The notes under the pieces: generated by a model
Databases searched by the model: none
What the model was told of the DNA's origin: nothing
The model's input: the letters and a program-made list of their open reading frames with translations, nothing else
Translations under genes and position numbers: made by a program
NCBI GenBank assembly: GCA_964036045.1
Contig: OZ038402.1
Span: 11,029,513-11,093,512, forward strand
Reading direction: 5' to 3'
DNA: 64,000 bases
From: Eutreptiella sp. 'Long Island Sound 2002'
Taxonomy: Eukaryota; Euglenozoa; Euglenophyceae; Eutreptiales; Eutreptiaceae
Part shown: one piece after another, positions 44,161-54,373 of the stretch
Layout of the letters: each line of letters begins with the position of its first letter
How positions within the stretch are numbered: the stretch's first letter is position 1

Positions 44161-44670
44161 ATGACCAAGCGTCGGGGCTCGCGTGGGGCCCACAAGCGAC
44201 GGGGTTCCCGTGGAGCCCGCCGAAAGGGTCGCCATGGCGGACAGCGGCACCAGCGTTCCGCAGACGCACAGCAGCACCGGGCGGCGAAGTGGAGCAGCGT
44301 GCTCCGCACCCGCCTTCGCGGCAGGTTGGCGCGCCTGCCCATCCGCCGGGTGCTGCTCGGCAACGGGGTGCGCCTGTGCCCCCAGTGCCCCCTCCCTGAC
44401 GACAGGGAGGGGTTTTTGGAACGGGCGGTCCGGGACGTGGCCGCACGCGTGGGAGGCACGCCGCACCGCCGCACGACCCCCGACGGCCGCAGCGTCAAAC
44501 CCCCAGGGCGGCATGCCTGCTGCCAGGTCTGGGAGGTAAGGCTGCCAGAGGGGGTCGCAGTGGTCTCCCTAACGGACTGGAACCAGGGACGCAGGGTTGC
44601 TGTACCCTATATATGGATCCAACCCCGTTTTGGGCTGGTGTTGCAATTTGCCCGCCTCTTCAACCCGTGA
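44161..44670 (+). CDS. Extra ORF of the inner element, unknown
   Basis: A 169-codon frame from ATG 44,161. The N terminus is very basic, with three GSRGAHKRRGSRGARR-like repeats. The middle has LCPQCPLPDDREG with a CxxC pair. The C-terminal half is strand-rich (CCQVWEVRLPEGVAVVSL, VPYIWIQPRF). It is not the methyltransferase-like domain of some DIRS elements, as far as motifs show. Its position after RNase H and before the terminal repeats suggests an accessory or nucleic-acid-binding protein. Confidence in coding rests on length and composition only. Confidence 0.4.
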   Translation: MTKRRGSRGAHKRRGSRGARRKGRHGGQRHQRSADAQQHRAAKWSSVLRTRLRGRLARLPIRRVLLGNGVRLCPQCPLPDDREGFLERAVRDVAARVGGTPHRRTTPDGRSVKPPGRHACCQVWEVRLPEGVAVVSLTDWNQGRRVAVPYIWIQPRFGLVLQFARLFNP

Positions 44671-45818
44671 GATCTGACGACTGTCGTCGTCGTCTGTGCC
44701 TACCCACTGCAGTGGGTGTCCCTGACGGCTTGGCCGCTGGGTGCTGATTTGGTTTTGTATTTTTGGGTTGCTGGAGCTGACGGCCGGGTGCTGGGAATGA
44801 CCGCCTTTTACCGTCAGTGCGACTCAACGACAGTCGTGTTCGCCTGTATCTGCCCTCTGCAGAGGTTGACTCCGACGGCGTGGCCGCTGGGTGCGCCTGC
44901 TTTGTTGTCTTTTTACTTGGTTGGCGGCACGGCCGCTGGGTGCTTTATTTATTCACCTTTTTGGCCAGCCTCACTCCGCATCTGACTGACGGCCGGTTGG
45001 TGCGATTTGCCCGCCTCTTTGTCCGCAGGGCACGGCGACCGTCGTGATCGCCTGTATCTGCCCGCTGTGGTGGCTGTCCAGGGCGACATGGAGGAGTCCG
45101 CCGGACGTGGCGCTGCGGATATAAGCTTGGTGCACGACACAGCTCCTGCCTTCCCTCCACCTCGGCCTGGGGACTGCCATTGAGCACGGCGGCGTGTCTC
45201 AGGAAGATGCGGGTCAGCAGTGCACGGTGGCGGGTCCTCTGGTTGTCGTGGGGGGGGGGGGGGGCGGGGGGGTGCTGCTGTTTGTTCTGCCCTTTTGCTG
45301 GATTGCTACCTCGGTGCACATCCCTCTGGGGCTGGGGTTAGGTAGTGGACCCTGTGGTGGATACCTGGATACGGCGGAGACCTTTTTGGGCCTGCCTCAC
45401 GCCGAATCCGGCTGGGGCTGACGGCCGGTTGGCGCGATTTACCCGCCTTATTTGTAGGGGCACGGCGACCGTCGTGACCACATGTGTCTGTCCACTGTGG
45501 TGACTGTCCGTGGCGGCGTGGCCGCTGGAGGAGTCCGCCGGGGGTGGCGCTGCTGACTTGGGCCCGGTGCCCAACACGATTCCTGCCCTCCCTCCACCTC
45601 AGCCTCTGGCCTCTGCCATTGAGCGCGGCGCCGTGTCTCGGGAAGATGCGGGTCAGCACTGCACGGTGGCGGGTCCCCTGGTTGCCGTGGGGGGGGGGGG
45701 GGGTTGCTTCTGTTGCTTTGCCTTTTGCTTGATTACTTCCTCAGTTCACATTCCTCAGGAGCTGGGATCCGGATGTGGGACCTGTGGTGTGGGAACTGGG
45801 TACAGCGGAGAATGAATA
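44671..45818 (+). repeat. Degenerate 3' repeats of the inner element
   Basis: Several diverged units of about 200 bp with GGCCGCTGGGTGC, GACGGCCGG(T/G)TGG, CGCCTGTATCTGCCC and CGGCGACCGTCGTGA, plus the two extra copies of the 41,448 repeat. I see no gene. Confidence 0.65.
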
Positions 45819-45860
45819 CCCAAGTCCTGTGCAGTTTTCTTGTGCTCTGCTTGTGCAAAC
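45819..45860 (+). repeat. Inner element repeat B1
   Basis: 42 bp, CCCAAGTCCTGTGCAG to TGTGCAAAC, identical to 46,164-46,205 and directly followed by A2. Confidence 0.93.
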
Positions 45861-45925
45861 ACTAGTTGTGCCTCGTCTCAACTTTTGTTTGCGTCTCCAA
45901 TGTTTAGGCAGTTTTCCTGTCTTTG
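45861..45925 (+). repeat. Inner element repeat A2
   Basis: Identical internal copy of 39,553-39,617. Confidence 0.93.
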
Positions 45926-46163
45926 CCCACCCACCCACCCACTGACCGGCTGACCCCCTGAGAGCACCTGCCCTTTCCTTTCCCTTTTGAAACCGATTCC
46001 CTCGGGTAGAGTGGGGGATCTAACCGTGCTGCAGCGTGTGGACCAGGGTATAGGGTCAGGGTCCGTTTCAGAGCGGGGTCCCGCATCCAGCGGAGTGGTC
46101 CGCAGCGCACCCGTCCATACAACCGCCGGTATTCCGGCCTTGGTGATACTTCAGTACTGCCAT

Positions 46164-46205
46164 CCCAAGTCCTGTGCAGTTTTCTTGTGCTCTGCTTGTG
46201 CAAAC
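46164..46205 (+). repeat. Inner element repeat B2 (right terminus)
   Basis: Identical to B1. The next base, 46,206, resumes the outer recombinase frame. Confidence 0.93.
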
Positions 46206-46487
46206 GAGAGTAGACGCCGACAGCCAGTCCCAGTGCGTGAAGGAGGGGAACTCAAAGTTGCGTTTGGAGAGTGGTCAGTCCTTCAGTGGTGGGGTACGTG
46301 GGTCCGAAGAGAAATCCGTGAACTCGACCGTGGTGCGGCCGAGAATGGCGCGATAGTGGGAAGCGTTGACGTAGCCAGAAAGCGGAGAAGGGCAAATTCA
46401 ACAGGAGCTGGAGCGTTCAGGTTTGACCCGGAGGCAGTGGAAGATTCGACTGATGAGGGAGAAGGTATTGCAGATGCAGGAGACTAG
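46206..46487 (+). pseudogene. Outer tyrosine recombinase, displaced C-terminus
   Basis: Starting at the first base after inner repeat B2, 94 codons stay open in the phase expected from 39,552 and end in an acidic tail (DSTDEGEGIADAGD) and TAG. Before insertion this was continuous with 38,650-39,552. The frame of the next gene overlaps its last 65 bases. Confidence 0.75.
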
Positions 46488-47980
46488 TGATGTGGAAATT
46501 GGAGGGGTACTGCAAAAATTGATTGATTCGAGCCCAAAGGCGTTGGAGAGCGACTTGGAAGAGGGTTTGTTGGTCCTATTATCGGGTGTAATGGAGGTTG
46601 CAGGCTCCCAGGCTTTGGGAGCATTGACCTCTGTGCTGCAGGCTCTGGACACAATGCCGGAGGATGATTGGGAAGATGAAGATGAGGAGAGTTATTACTC
46701 TGATGAGGACGGAGAGGAAGACGTCAGCCCCGACCTGGCGGGCACGGGCATTAGAGAGTGTGGGAGGGTACAGCTCAGTGAGTCGCTGTGGAGAAGAGCT
46801 GTGCCTGACGACTTGTTGGAGAAATATCGAGAATGGTTGAAGGATACGGGGGGGGTTGGTGGCAGTAAAGGAGTGGGAGTGAAAGAGATGCTTGAGAGCC
46901 TGGTGGAGGGGGGTTCTTTGCGTTGGGTGCCACAATCGATGGGTGCTTGATGGGGGCCCTGGCAGAAAATTCTGTTTTTGATCTGCAGGTGCTCCCGTTG
47001 ACTTATCTTGATGATATTTTAGCGGCAGGGGCGCGCAGAGATCTGAAAAGGGCAGTGCGTAGGTTGAGCGGCAAGCTGCAGAGGGCTCGTTTTGTGGTTA
47101 GCCCGAAGTCCAGCTTGGAACCAACTAGAGTGCTCGATTTTGTGGGGGAAATTTTTGATACCCAGAGGAGGCGTATGGAGAACAGGAAAGGAACGGTGAC
47201 TGCATTGCTGCGGAGTTGGCTCAGGCTGAGGTTGGGTCTTATGCGCAGAAAGGGGTTTGAGAGATTTTTGGGGAGGTTGGAGTGGGCTCTGCGACCGCAG
47301 GGAGGAACAGCCCCGTTTTTGGCGGGAGCGTACAAGTGGAAGTTGTCATGTGAACAAAAAGTTCCGCTCAGTCTGGTGAGGCCGTTGCTTACGGCAGTGG
47401 TATTTTCTGTTTTACCCCAGTGTTATGTTGGCCAGCCATACGTGTGACGGGGGCCTCCTTGTTCCGTGTAGGATTTTATTATTTTCGTTGACGCTGCTCC
47501 TAGATCCAAACGCGGTTTCCGTTATGGGTTTTTCGTGCCTGGGAGTGGAATCAGGTGCTATAAGTGCCCTGCGTGGATTGCCTGCTGATTGAGTCGCTTC
47601 AGCAGGCTGAGTTGTTGGCTTTGGTGCAAGCGTTCAAGATAGCAAGATATGAAGGTTGGCGTAGGGTGGCTGTAGGTTCAGAAAGTTTGGTTGCCAGGAG
47701 TTAGGTGTTGGGCTTGCGTTGTGGGACGGCTTTACCCGTCCAGAACCGTATTTTGCGCCAGCTATTTTGGTGGAGGCGCTAGAGCAGAGTGCAGTTAGCT
47801 GTATTTTATGTCCCTTCGGATAGAAATCCGGCGGATCCGCCGAGCCGCAGACCTCGATTCGTTGATAGAGAGGCATGCAGGACAGCGGCAGAAGACAGGT
47901 ACGTGATGTGGAAGGAGATGCCTAGACCGTTTCATTATTTTGGATCGGTGGCTCCTTTTCCGTGGCCTGCAGGCCAGTGA
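46423..47980 (+). pseudogene. Outer reverse transcriptase/RNase H remnant
   Basis: The first frame (46,423-46,950) is acidic and helical with LWRRAVPDDLLEKYREWLK, the region before the polymerase. A second frame (46,923-47,447) has LTYLDDILAAG (motif C, YxDD), VSPKSSLEP and a thumb-like segment, but motif A and most of the fingers/palm are missing between about 46,935 and 46,988, so there is an internal deletion. RNase H pieces follow in shifting frames: IFVDAAPRSKRGF, QAELLALVQAF and VFYVPSDRNPADPPSR. It is non-functional. Confidence 0.7.
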
Positions 47981-48251
47981 TCAGGGGGGGGTGGAGGGTG
48001 CGGGTGCAGGGCAGGACGCCGGTTTCCAGTTGGCTGCCCAGATGGTCCCTCTGGCCTTCGTGGCTGTTGATGGGGCTTGAAGGGCGCAACAGAGGATGGC
48101 GTACAATGCTGGTTTCGTTTTTGATTGATCTTGAGGACGTTCGTCCTATTTTACCGGTATGTGCTTTCCGGTTTGGTTGCTCGGGTGGACAGCTGGTGCG
48201 TCTGTGACGACGACAGTGACCGTCCTTAGAAATATCCATTTCTCTGGGGTA
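47981..48251 (+). other. 3' untranslated part of the outer element
   Basis: No frame of interest between the RNase H remnant and repeat B1. Confidence 0.4.
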
Positions 48252-48346
48252 GGAGTATGCCTCAGTGGCATTGGCTGTCGTCTGGTTTCAGAAAGCACTG
48301 GATTCTGTCGTGCATGTATGCAGCTCGTTTTGGAGTTAGTCTAAAA
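48252..48346 (+). repeat. Outer element repeat B1
   Basis: 95 bp from GGAGTATGCCTCAGTGGCAT to TTAGTCTAAA, matching B2 at 48,573-48,666. It directly abuts A2. Confidence 0.9.
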
Positions 48347-48497
48347 GTGATGTTTTTATTGTAGAAACAGAGGTTTTGAGCGACTAACGGAATATGACTG
48401 CATTGTTTGCACTGCCTGTCAAAGATGTGCTGTTGCCTGTGTACATTAGTACAATGCATGTTTTAGTGCATTTTTGATTTGCTTCCATGGGTGATGG
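48347..48497 (+). repeat. Outer element repeat A2
   Basis: Internal copy of A1. The B1-A2 junction is what a circle made by joining the two element ends would contain. Confidence 0.9.
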
Positions 48498-48572
48498 GCC
48501 CACTTGCCCACCCTTCTGTATCTTTACCCATCTCAGAATGGGTCTTCAGGACTCTGCATTGCTTGTAATGCT

Positions 48573-48666
48573 GGAGTATGCCTGAGTGGCATTGACTGTC
48601 GTCTGGTTTCAGAAAGCACTGGATTCTGTTGTGCATGTATGCAGCTCGTTTTGGAGTTAGTGTAAA
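48573..48666 (+). repeat. Outer element repeat B2 (right terminus)
   Basis: Terminal copy of B1. It is followed at once by the C-rich minisatellite that also borders the left end. Confidence 0.85.
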
Positions 48667-48679
48667 CCCCCCCCCTCCT

Positions 48680-48936
48680 CTAACACATCCCTGCCCCTCC
48701 CCTCCCCCTCCTCCAATACATCCTCCCCCCCCCCCTCCCCCTCCTCCAATACATCGCCCCCCCCCCCCCCCTCCCATGCAAGATGCGGCCACTGCAGCGG
48801 CGTATGGGCTGCAGCTCGGCCTAGACATCCCGCCCATCCCGAGCGCGGCGCACGCCACAGAGATCGCATCCCTCACGGGTATGTGGCACACTTCGGGCCT
48901 GGGCAACCATCAAGGCGGCCTCCAGCCATGCCACCG
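48680..48936 (+). repeat. 257-bp duplication flanking the second LINE, left copy
   Basis: From CTAACACATCC through the C-rich minisatellite, ATGCAAGATGCGGCCACTGC and GGCACACTTCGGGCC, to CATGCCACCG. The right copy is 51,328-51,587. The two are nearly identical, with differences mainly in poly-C length. Confidence 0.9.
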
Positions 48937-51327
48937 TTACTGTCACGCCGGCCCAACTGGGTTGGTTTCAAATGGACATCAATTTGCCTTGGATCTCCCT
49001 CCCCTATTTAGCCTTTAGTGCAAAGTCTTTCTCGCTCCTACGACAAGGTTTGAATGTTAACCCTCCAGACGCTCTGAGCTACGATATGCCCCTGTGGCAC
49101 AATGTTTTGTTCAAAAACGCCCATTTCCATACGTATTTGTCACCATCGCTCATCAGGGAGGGCATACTTACAGTGGGACAGCTACTGGAAGACGACTCCT
49201 ACCTGAATCAAATCGCCCCCACGTGGCGCCCGATATACAGAGAAACCATTGGCCAGCTTGCCAATCAGACTTTCGTATTTTCTGAACACTCACGACAGAC
49301 GCCCTGTGATCTGTCATCACTAATCTCTGATTGGCAGAGAGGCCCAGCCCTCGCCGTGATGTCCTACCCTAGGAACAGGGAACGGCGCCAGCCGGATGAG
49401 GTCTGGCAAGCTCTGATGTCTTGCAGACTGCCGACATCTGACATAGATTTTATTCGAAAAACGCTGTGGCGTAAACAACCGGTAGGAGACAGGCTTAAGT
49501 CTTGGAAGCCTGACCGCCTGCTTTGCCCCTTGTGCCACGTGCCTGAAACTATGGCCCATATGATGCTGCACTGCAAATTTCTACCTTTCGTTTTTCCCAT
49601 CATCGACCAATGCTTCCCCCCTTATGTCGTTGGTGGGAAGCACATATCATCGGTGGCGGAACTGATTGAACACCACCCTGCAGAGTCTCTGCATCTCCTT
49701 CCTGGACAATTGGGCTGGGCAGCGATAGAGGCCAACTGGGCCATCCGCTGTAAAGCCGCAAAAGAGCACAATTCTTTTCGCTCGACATCCTACTTCTTAA
49801 AAGTCTACGGACAGTTGCTGCACAGGTGGCAGCAATCCAAAGCACATGGAATCCGCCCAGAACAATTGTCCGCCTTCCTGGATCTGCTCATGTCTCTCCG
49901 GCGGGGGGATTCAGCGGACAGACCGCAGCTTGAGCCCACCCCCCCCACACCGCCCCCCACCAAAGCACAGCTGCGTGCCAAACGCAGACTCGAACGCAAG
50001 ATGCGCTCACTACACAAACTGATTGCTCACCTTGACAGCCTTGAAGACCAGGGATATATGTTGGTCTTTACAGATGGCTCATCAGAGCGCTTCGAGGGGC
50101 TTGGTTATGTGGGGGGCTATGGGGTCTTTTCAACCCTCCCAGTTTCGCTGTCTGCCCCAGTGCCGCTGCACATGAAACAAACTATTAACGCGGCAGAACT
50201 CCTGGCGGCACTGCAGGCCCTACGGCTGCATGCCGATGAGCCTAAGATTGCCATCTGCACGGATTCTGAGTATGTCCTTAAAGGGGCGCAGGGAGCGGCG
50301 CGCCGGTGGCAGGCGAGAGGTTGGGTGGGATCGGCGGGACCTGTGTCAAATATCCCTCTCTGGATGAGCTACTGCAGCTTTTGGATTCCACTTTTCAAGA
50401 TATTCTGTGGGTGAAAGTTCCCTCCCACGTGAATGTGGAAGGTAACGAGCAGGCCGACACCCTGGCTAACAATGGTAGACTCAGCAACCCCCTGTACCCA
50501 GCTCGGAAGACCCCCAGGGTCCAAGCGGCAGGGCAACGCGCCAAACGGGCACGCCAGGTAGCGGCTCGGAGTCCCCCCCCCCCCCGGGGTGTGTCCCCCC
50601 CGCGCCCAATCGTACTGAATTTTGAGCAGTGTATTGCTTCACCAGGACCAAGAGAGGAAACCCCGGATGTCCCTTCGGATCAGGGGCATGAGAGTGATGT
50701 GTGGCTGCAATTGGGTTTAGTTGAGATGCCAGACAGCCCGAGGAGCGAGGAGTCTACGCACAGCCACCTGTCGAGTGTTCCCACAGTCACCAATCACTCG
50801 GAAGGGCCGGGGACCCCCACAACCCCATTTTGTGTCAGGATCCCGCATACAAGGGGGGGGAGGCGCAGCCCTTCAACGTCCTGCAGCGAGCACGGATCCA
50901 CAGAGACCCAAACCCCCCCACCGGCGCCTGACACCGCATACAACGGGGACGGGAATCGGAGCCCCTCGACCTCATGCAGTGAACGGGGTTTTTCCTAGGG
51001 CACTTTGCTTTTGGGTTGTTGTGACGCTGGGCACCATACTTGGTTTTGTTCATTGTGATGCCCTATTTGTTCTGACACGACAGGTGCCCTATGTGTTTGG
51101 CGCTGGCACACGAAGGTTATATGTTATGCTATCAGGCTTGGCAGCTGCCGCCTGCTCCCAGTGTGCGCCCGCTTCCAGGAAGCGGCATGTCGGATGCTCG
51201 TGTACATATCAGGCTGTGTCTTAACGACTGGATGTAGCATAGCAGTTGATTGTGGACAACACCTGGAACATTGGCTGGAATTGCCTGGGCGGGGGCATCC
51301 AGTATCTGTGACCGACCATGATTGAGC
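48937..51327 (+). mobile_element. 5'-truncated LINE (zf-RVT + RNase H part)
   Basis: A 2.4-kb insertion lies exactly between the two copies of the 257-bp duplication. It contains only the post-polymerase half of a LINE and about 330 bp of 3' untranslated sequence without a poly-A tail. The same family occurs at 23,679-25,264. Confidence 0.8.
48972..50998 (+). pseudogene. LINE post-polymerase region: zf-RVT linker, RNase H, Pro-rich tail
   Basis: The frame runs from 48,972 (the true start is lost by truncation) to about 50,355, where a one-base shift moves it into the frame ending at 50,998. Early residues have LFKNAHFHTYLSPSLIR and similar thumb/connector sequence. Then come WRKQPVGDRLKSWKPDRLLC, CPLCHVPETMAHMMLHC (zf-RVT), and RNase H with FTDGSS, NAAELLAAL, CTDSEYVLKG and, after the shift, VPSHVNVEGNEQADTLAN. 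The tail is Pro/Ser-rich with KRARQVAARSPPPP. RNase H would remove template RNA during target-primed reverse transcription. With no polymerase and a frameshift this copy is dead. Confidence 0.8.
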
Positions 51328-51587
51328 CTAACACATCCCTGCCCCTCCCCTCCCCCTCCTCCAATACATCCCCCCCCCCCCCCCTCCCCCTCCTCCAATA
51401 CATCGCCCCCCCCCCCCCCCCCTCCCATGCAAGATGCGGCCACTGCAGCGGCGTATGGGGTGCAGCTCGGCCTAGACATCCCGCCCATCCCGAGCGCGGC
51501 GCACGCCACAGAGATCGCATCCCTCACGGGTATATGGCACACTTCGGGCCTGGGCAACCATCAAGGCGGCCTCCAGCCATGCCACCG
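51328..51587 (+). repeat. 257-bp duplication flanking the second LINE, right copy
   Basis: Second copy of 48,680-48,936 (260 bp because of a longer poly-C). After 51,587 the sequence continues into unique DNA (GGAGTACGTGATGCGGGCC). Confidence 0.9.
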
Positions 51588-52740
51588 GGAGTACGTGATG
51601 CGGGCCCTCATCAGCACCCACACCACACAACCACCCAAACAGCACCCGCACGGCATCCTGCAGCGACTACCAAGCATCCTGGCGCGACGCCCTCTCGTAT
51701 GGCAAGCCCCCCACGGGGTGCTGCTCCAGGGAGACGCGATGATGTCCGTGGAGCGGGGACACCATGTGTGATGGCGACTTGGGCAAAGACATTGCGGTGG
51801 ACCACGTGGTTTCGCGTGGTGTCAATTATAGAGACCTCTACGTCCGCGTGTGCAGGGATAATATACACCTTGGGACCGGATTGGGCTGCCCATGTGCAGT
51901 GCGTCACGTGCTAGGTGCAGACTGCATATTACATAGAGGCGCTACAGACCAGGCAAGGGTCTCGGTGCCGGCAGAGGCAAAACCGAGGCCGCTGAGAGCC
52001 AATAATGACTCCACAGCACTGATTGCAGGACCAGGCTGAGAATTAAACCGGACCAGAACGCATTTGTCGACCCATACATGTGACGCCAGACCCGACCAGT
52101 GCATGTCTTGTGCTACCAGGGGGGCAGGAGAGGAGCAGGGGAGAGGGACACCAAGGTGGTGGCCCCTCGATCCCTGTTGCACGGGCGGGTCCTGGGCGTG
52201 GCGGTGTGTCGCTCCTAGCGTCCACGTTGCTGGTCTGCGGCTTGCTCGGTGTGGTGTGTTCTGTACCGTGCGTTGGGGAGGCTGTAGTTTGCCCTGCTGT
52301 GCTTGCTTGGTTCGGTCCGCGGTGTGTCCCCCCTCCCTGGTGTTGGTGTTGCCGTAGGTGTGTGCAGCTTTCCTTTCGTCACATGCCCCCCAAAGGCAAC
52401 CAACCCGCCCCACAGAAGACACTAGCCCCGGCCGGCTGCGAAGGCCCTTAACACCGGCACGCCCAAGCCCACGGAGTCCAGCTGGACGCCAGCACAGCGA
52501 TGGGGACAAGGCGCTGCCTGCCGGCGGTGGGTCCGGGCGTGCCTGGCGACCATGCCCCAACACGACGGAGCACACGGTGCGCCGCGGAGCATGCGAGCGG
52601 CTGCCCCCAGCACACCGCGCGTGGAGACTGCCCAGGGTGTGGGTGCACCTCCAGTGCTTCACGGTGGCCGCTCTCCAACCGTCTAGGCGTGCGGCGCACC
52701 GACAGGTATGCCTATATCGTACGGCCTCTCAAATCCCAAA
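51588..52740. other. No recognised gene
   Basis: GC-rich sequence with overlapping frames on both strands. A frame near 52,500-52,690 is Cys/Trp-containing but matches nothing I know. Confidence 0.35.
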
Positions 52741-52789
52741 TCCCAAATCCCCCCCCCCCTCCTCTAATACACCCCCCCCCCCTCTCCGG

Positions 52790-54075
52790 GGGAGCGATTA
52801 GGAGCGCAGAGCGAAGGGCAACAAAGCGCCCACGAGCCGTCGCACACAGGGCGTAGCGACTCAAGGCGTAAGAGCCAACAGGCCCCCACGCGCAACAAAG
52901 CAGGAGGCAGCACAACAACATCGAAAGACAACTCACGAGGCAGGGGGTCCATCGAGAGCGGCAAAGCGATAGGCGGCGGGGCGCCCACGTGCGGTCGCAC
53001 AAGCAACTGAGGGGCGCCCACGAGCCAAGGCGTGCGAGGCGAAGGAGCTCTGCGGGCAGTAGAGCAGGAGACAACACAACAACTAGGGGAGACAACGCAC
53101 GGAGTAGGGAGCAATAGGCAGCCCAGGAGCCGTCGCACAAAGGGCGGGGGGGCGTTCACGAGCTCATGCATCGCCGACAACAGGGCCCCACAAGCGGCGG
53201 AGCACAAGGCAGCACAGTAGCCAAGAGAGACAGCGCACGGAGTAGGGGCGCGGCCGAGATAGGCAACCTGATACGCAGCATAGCGCTCGCGAGCAATCGC
53301 ACAAAGAGCGGAGGAGCACCTACGAATCCAGGCAAGAGCGGCAGCGGAGCCCCAAGAGCGGCAGAGTAGGAGGCAGCACGGCAACCTCGAAAGACAGCAC
53401 ACGGAGTAGGTGAGCGACCAGGAGCGGCAGAGCGGTAGGCGGCGAAGCACCCACGAGTTGTCGCACAAGGGGCGGAAGATACCCACAAACCCAGGCGTAA
53501 GTGACCAAGGAGCCCCACGAGCAGCAAAGTAGCAGGCAGCACAGCAACAAAGAAGAACATCGCACGAAGCAGAGGAGCGGCCGAGAGAGGCAGAGCCATA
53601 GGCCGCGACGCGCCCACTGGCAGTCACACAAGGGGCGGAGGAGCGCCTCCGAGTCCAGGCACAGGCGACATCGGAGCCCCACGAGCAGCACGGCAAGAGG
53701 CAACACAGCAGCCAAGCCAGACGGAGCACGGAGGAGGGGAGCGATCGGTAGCGGCAGAGCAACAGACAGCGAAGCGCCCACAAGCAGTCACACAAGAGGC
53801 AGAGGAGCGCCCAAGAGTCCGGGCATAGGCGACAGCGGAGCCGCGAGAGCAGCAAAGCAGGAGAGCGCATGGCGACCTTGAAAGGCGGCGCTCAAAGCAG
53901 GGGAGCGACCGAGAGTGGAAGAGCGATGGGCAGCGAAGACGACGCACTTCCAGGTCAGCGGCGGAGGGAGGGCGTAAGGCGCTCAGCGAAGGAGGTCCAG
54001 AGGACGGCGCTCAGCACTGGCGATCAGCGAAGCGCACAGGGCAGCCCGCGAGTAGGTACGAGAGAGTAACGGCGT
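52790..54075. repeat. 161-bp GC-rich satellite
   Basis: Seven or eight diverged units, marked by GGCAGAGC..AGGCGGCGAAGC, CACACAAGGGGCGGAGGAGC and CCCACGAGCAGC. For example 53,426, 53,586 and 53,749 are spaced 160-163 bp. The minus strand has a 368-codon frame of Cys/Leu/Arg-rich repeats that I regard as incidental. Confidence 0.8.
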
Positions 54076-54173
54076 TACGCTCCGCATTCCCATGCCTTAG
54101 GTCGGGCGTGCACCGTCAGACTGGCGCCAGAGACCACGGGCCGGGTGCTCGCCAACACCAAAACGAAAACCAA

Positions 54174-54373
54174 CCCCCCCCCTCCCCCTCCTCTAATATA
54201 TCCCCCCCCCTCCCCCTCCTCCAATACATGCCCCCCCCCTCCCCCTCCTCTAATACATCTCCCCCCCTCTAATACATCCGCCCCCCCCCTCCCCCTCCTC
54301 CTCCTCCTCCCCCCCCCTCCCCCTCCTCCAATACATCCCTCCCCCCCCCCTCATCCTCCTCTAATACATCCCC
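54174..54373. repeat. CCCCCTCCTCTAATACATC minisatellite, cluster at 54 kb
   Basis: Eight or so units of the same minisatellite found at 37.1, 48.7, 51.3 and 52.75 kb. Confidence 0.85.

Larger units (their letters stand above)
39553..46205 (+). mobile_element. Inner tyrosine-recombinase retrotransposon (DIRS/VIPER-like)
   Basis: Split direct repeats: A1 39,553-39,617, B1 45,819-45,860, A2 45,861-45,925, B2 46,164-46,205. The copies look identical over 65 and 42 bp, so this is younger than its host. Between them lie Gag, recombinase, reverse transcriptase/RNase H and an extra ORF, in that order. The ends fall exactly where the outer recombinase frame breaks and resumes, and there is no target duplication, as expected for recombinase-mediated insertion of a circle. 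Confidence 0.88.
37346..48666 (+). mobile_element. Outer tyrosine-recombinase retrotransposon (DIRS/VIPER-like)
   Basis: It has split direct repeats in the order A1 (37,346-37,497), ORFs, B1 (48,252-48,346), A2 (48,347-48,497), B2 (48,573-48,666). A1 and A2 differ at a handful of positions, as do B1 and B2, and B1 directly adjoins A2. That arrangement is typical of PAT/Ngaro/VIPER-type elements that replicate via a circle. Gene order is Gag, recombinase, reverse transcriptase, RNase H. It is interrupted by the inner element (39,553-46,205); without that it is about 4.7 kb. It sits in the C-rich minisatellite. Confidence 0.8.

Noticed and set aside
39553-46205. LTR retrotransposon interpretation of the direct repeats
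   Set aside because: The repeats are split (A1...B1A2...B2) rather than terminal LTRs, the integrase is a tyrosine recombinase and there is no target duplication.
52764-53870. 368-codon Cys/Leu/Arg-rich minus-strand frame
   Set aside because: It covers a 161-bp satellite with indels; the repeats are not in constant phase and no start context or domain is seen. Kept as a repeat, not a gene.
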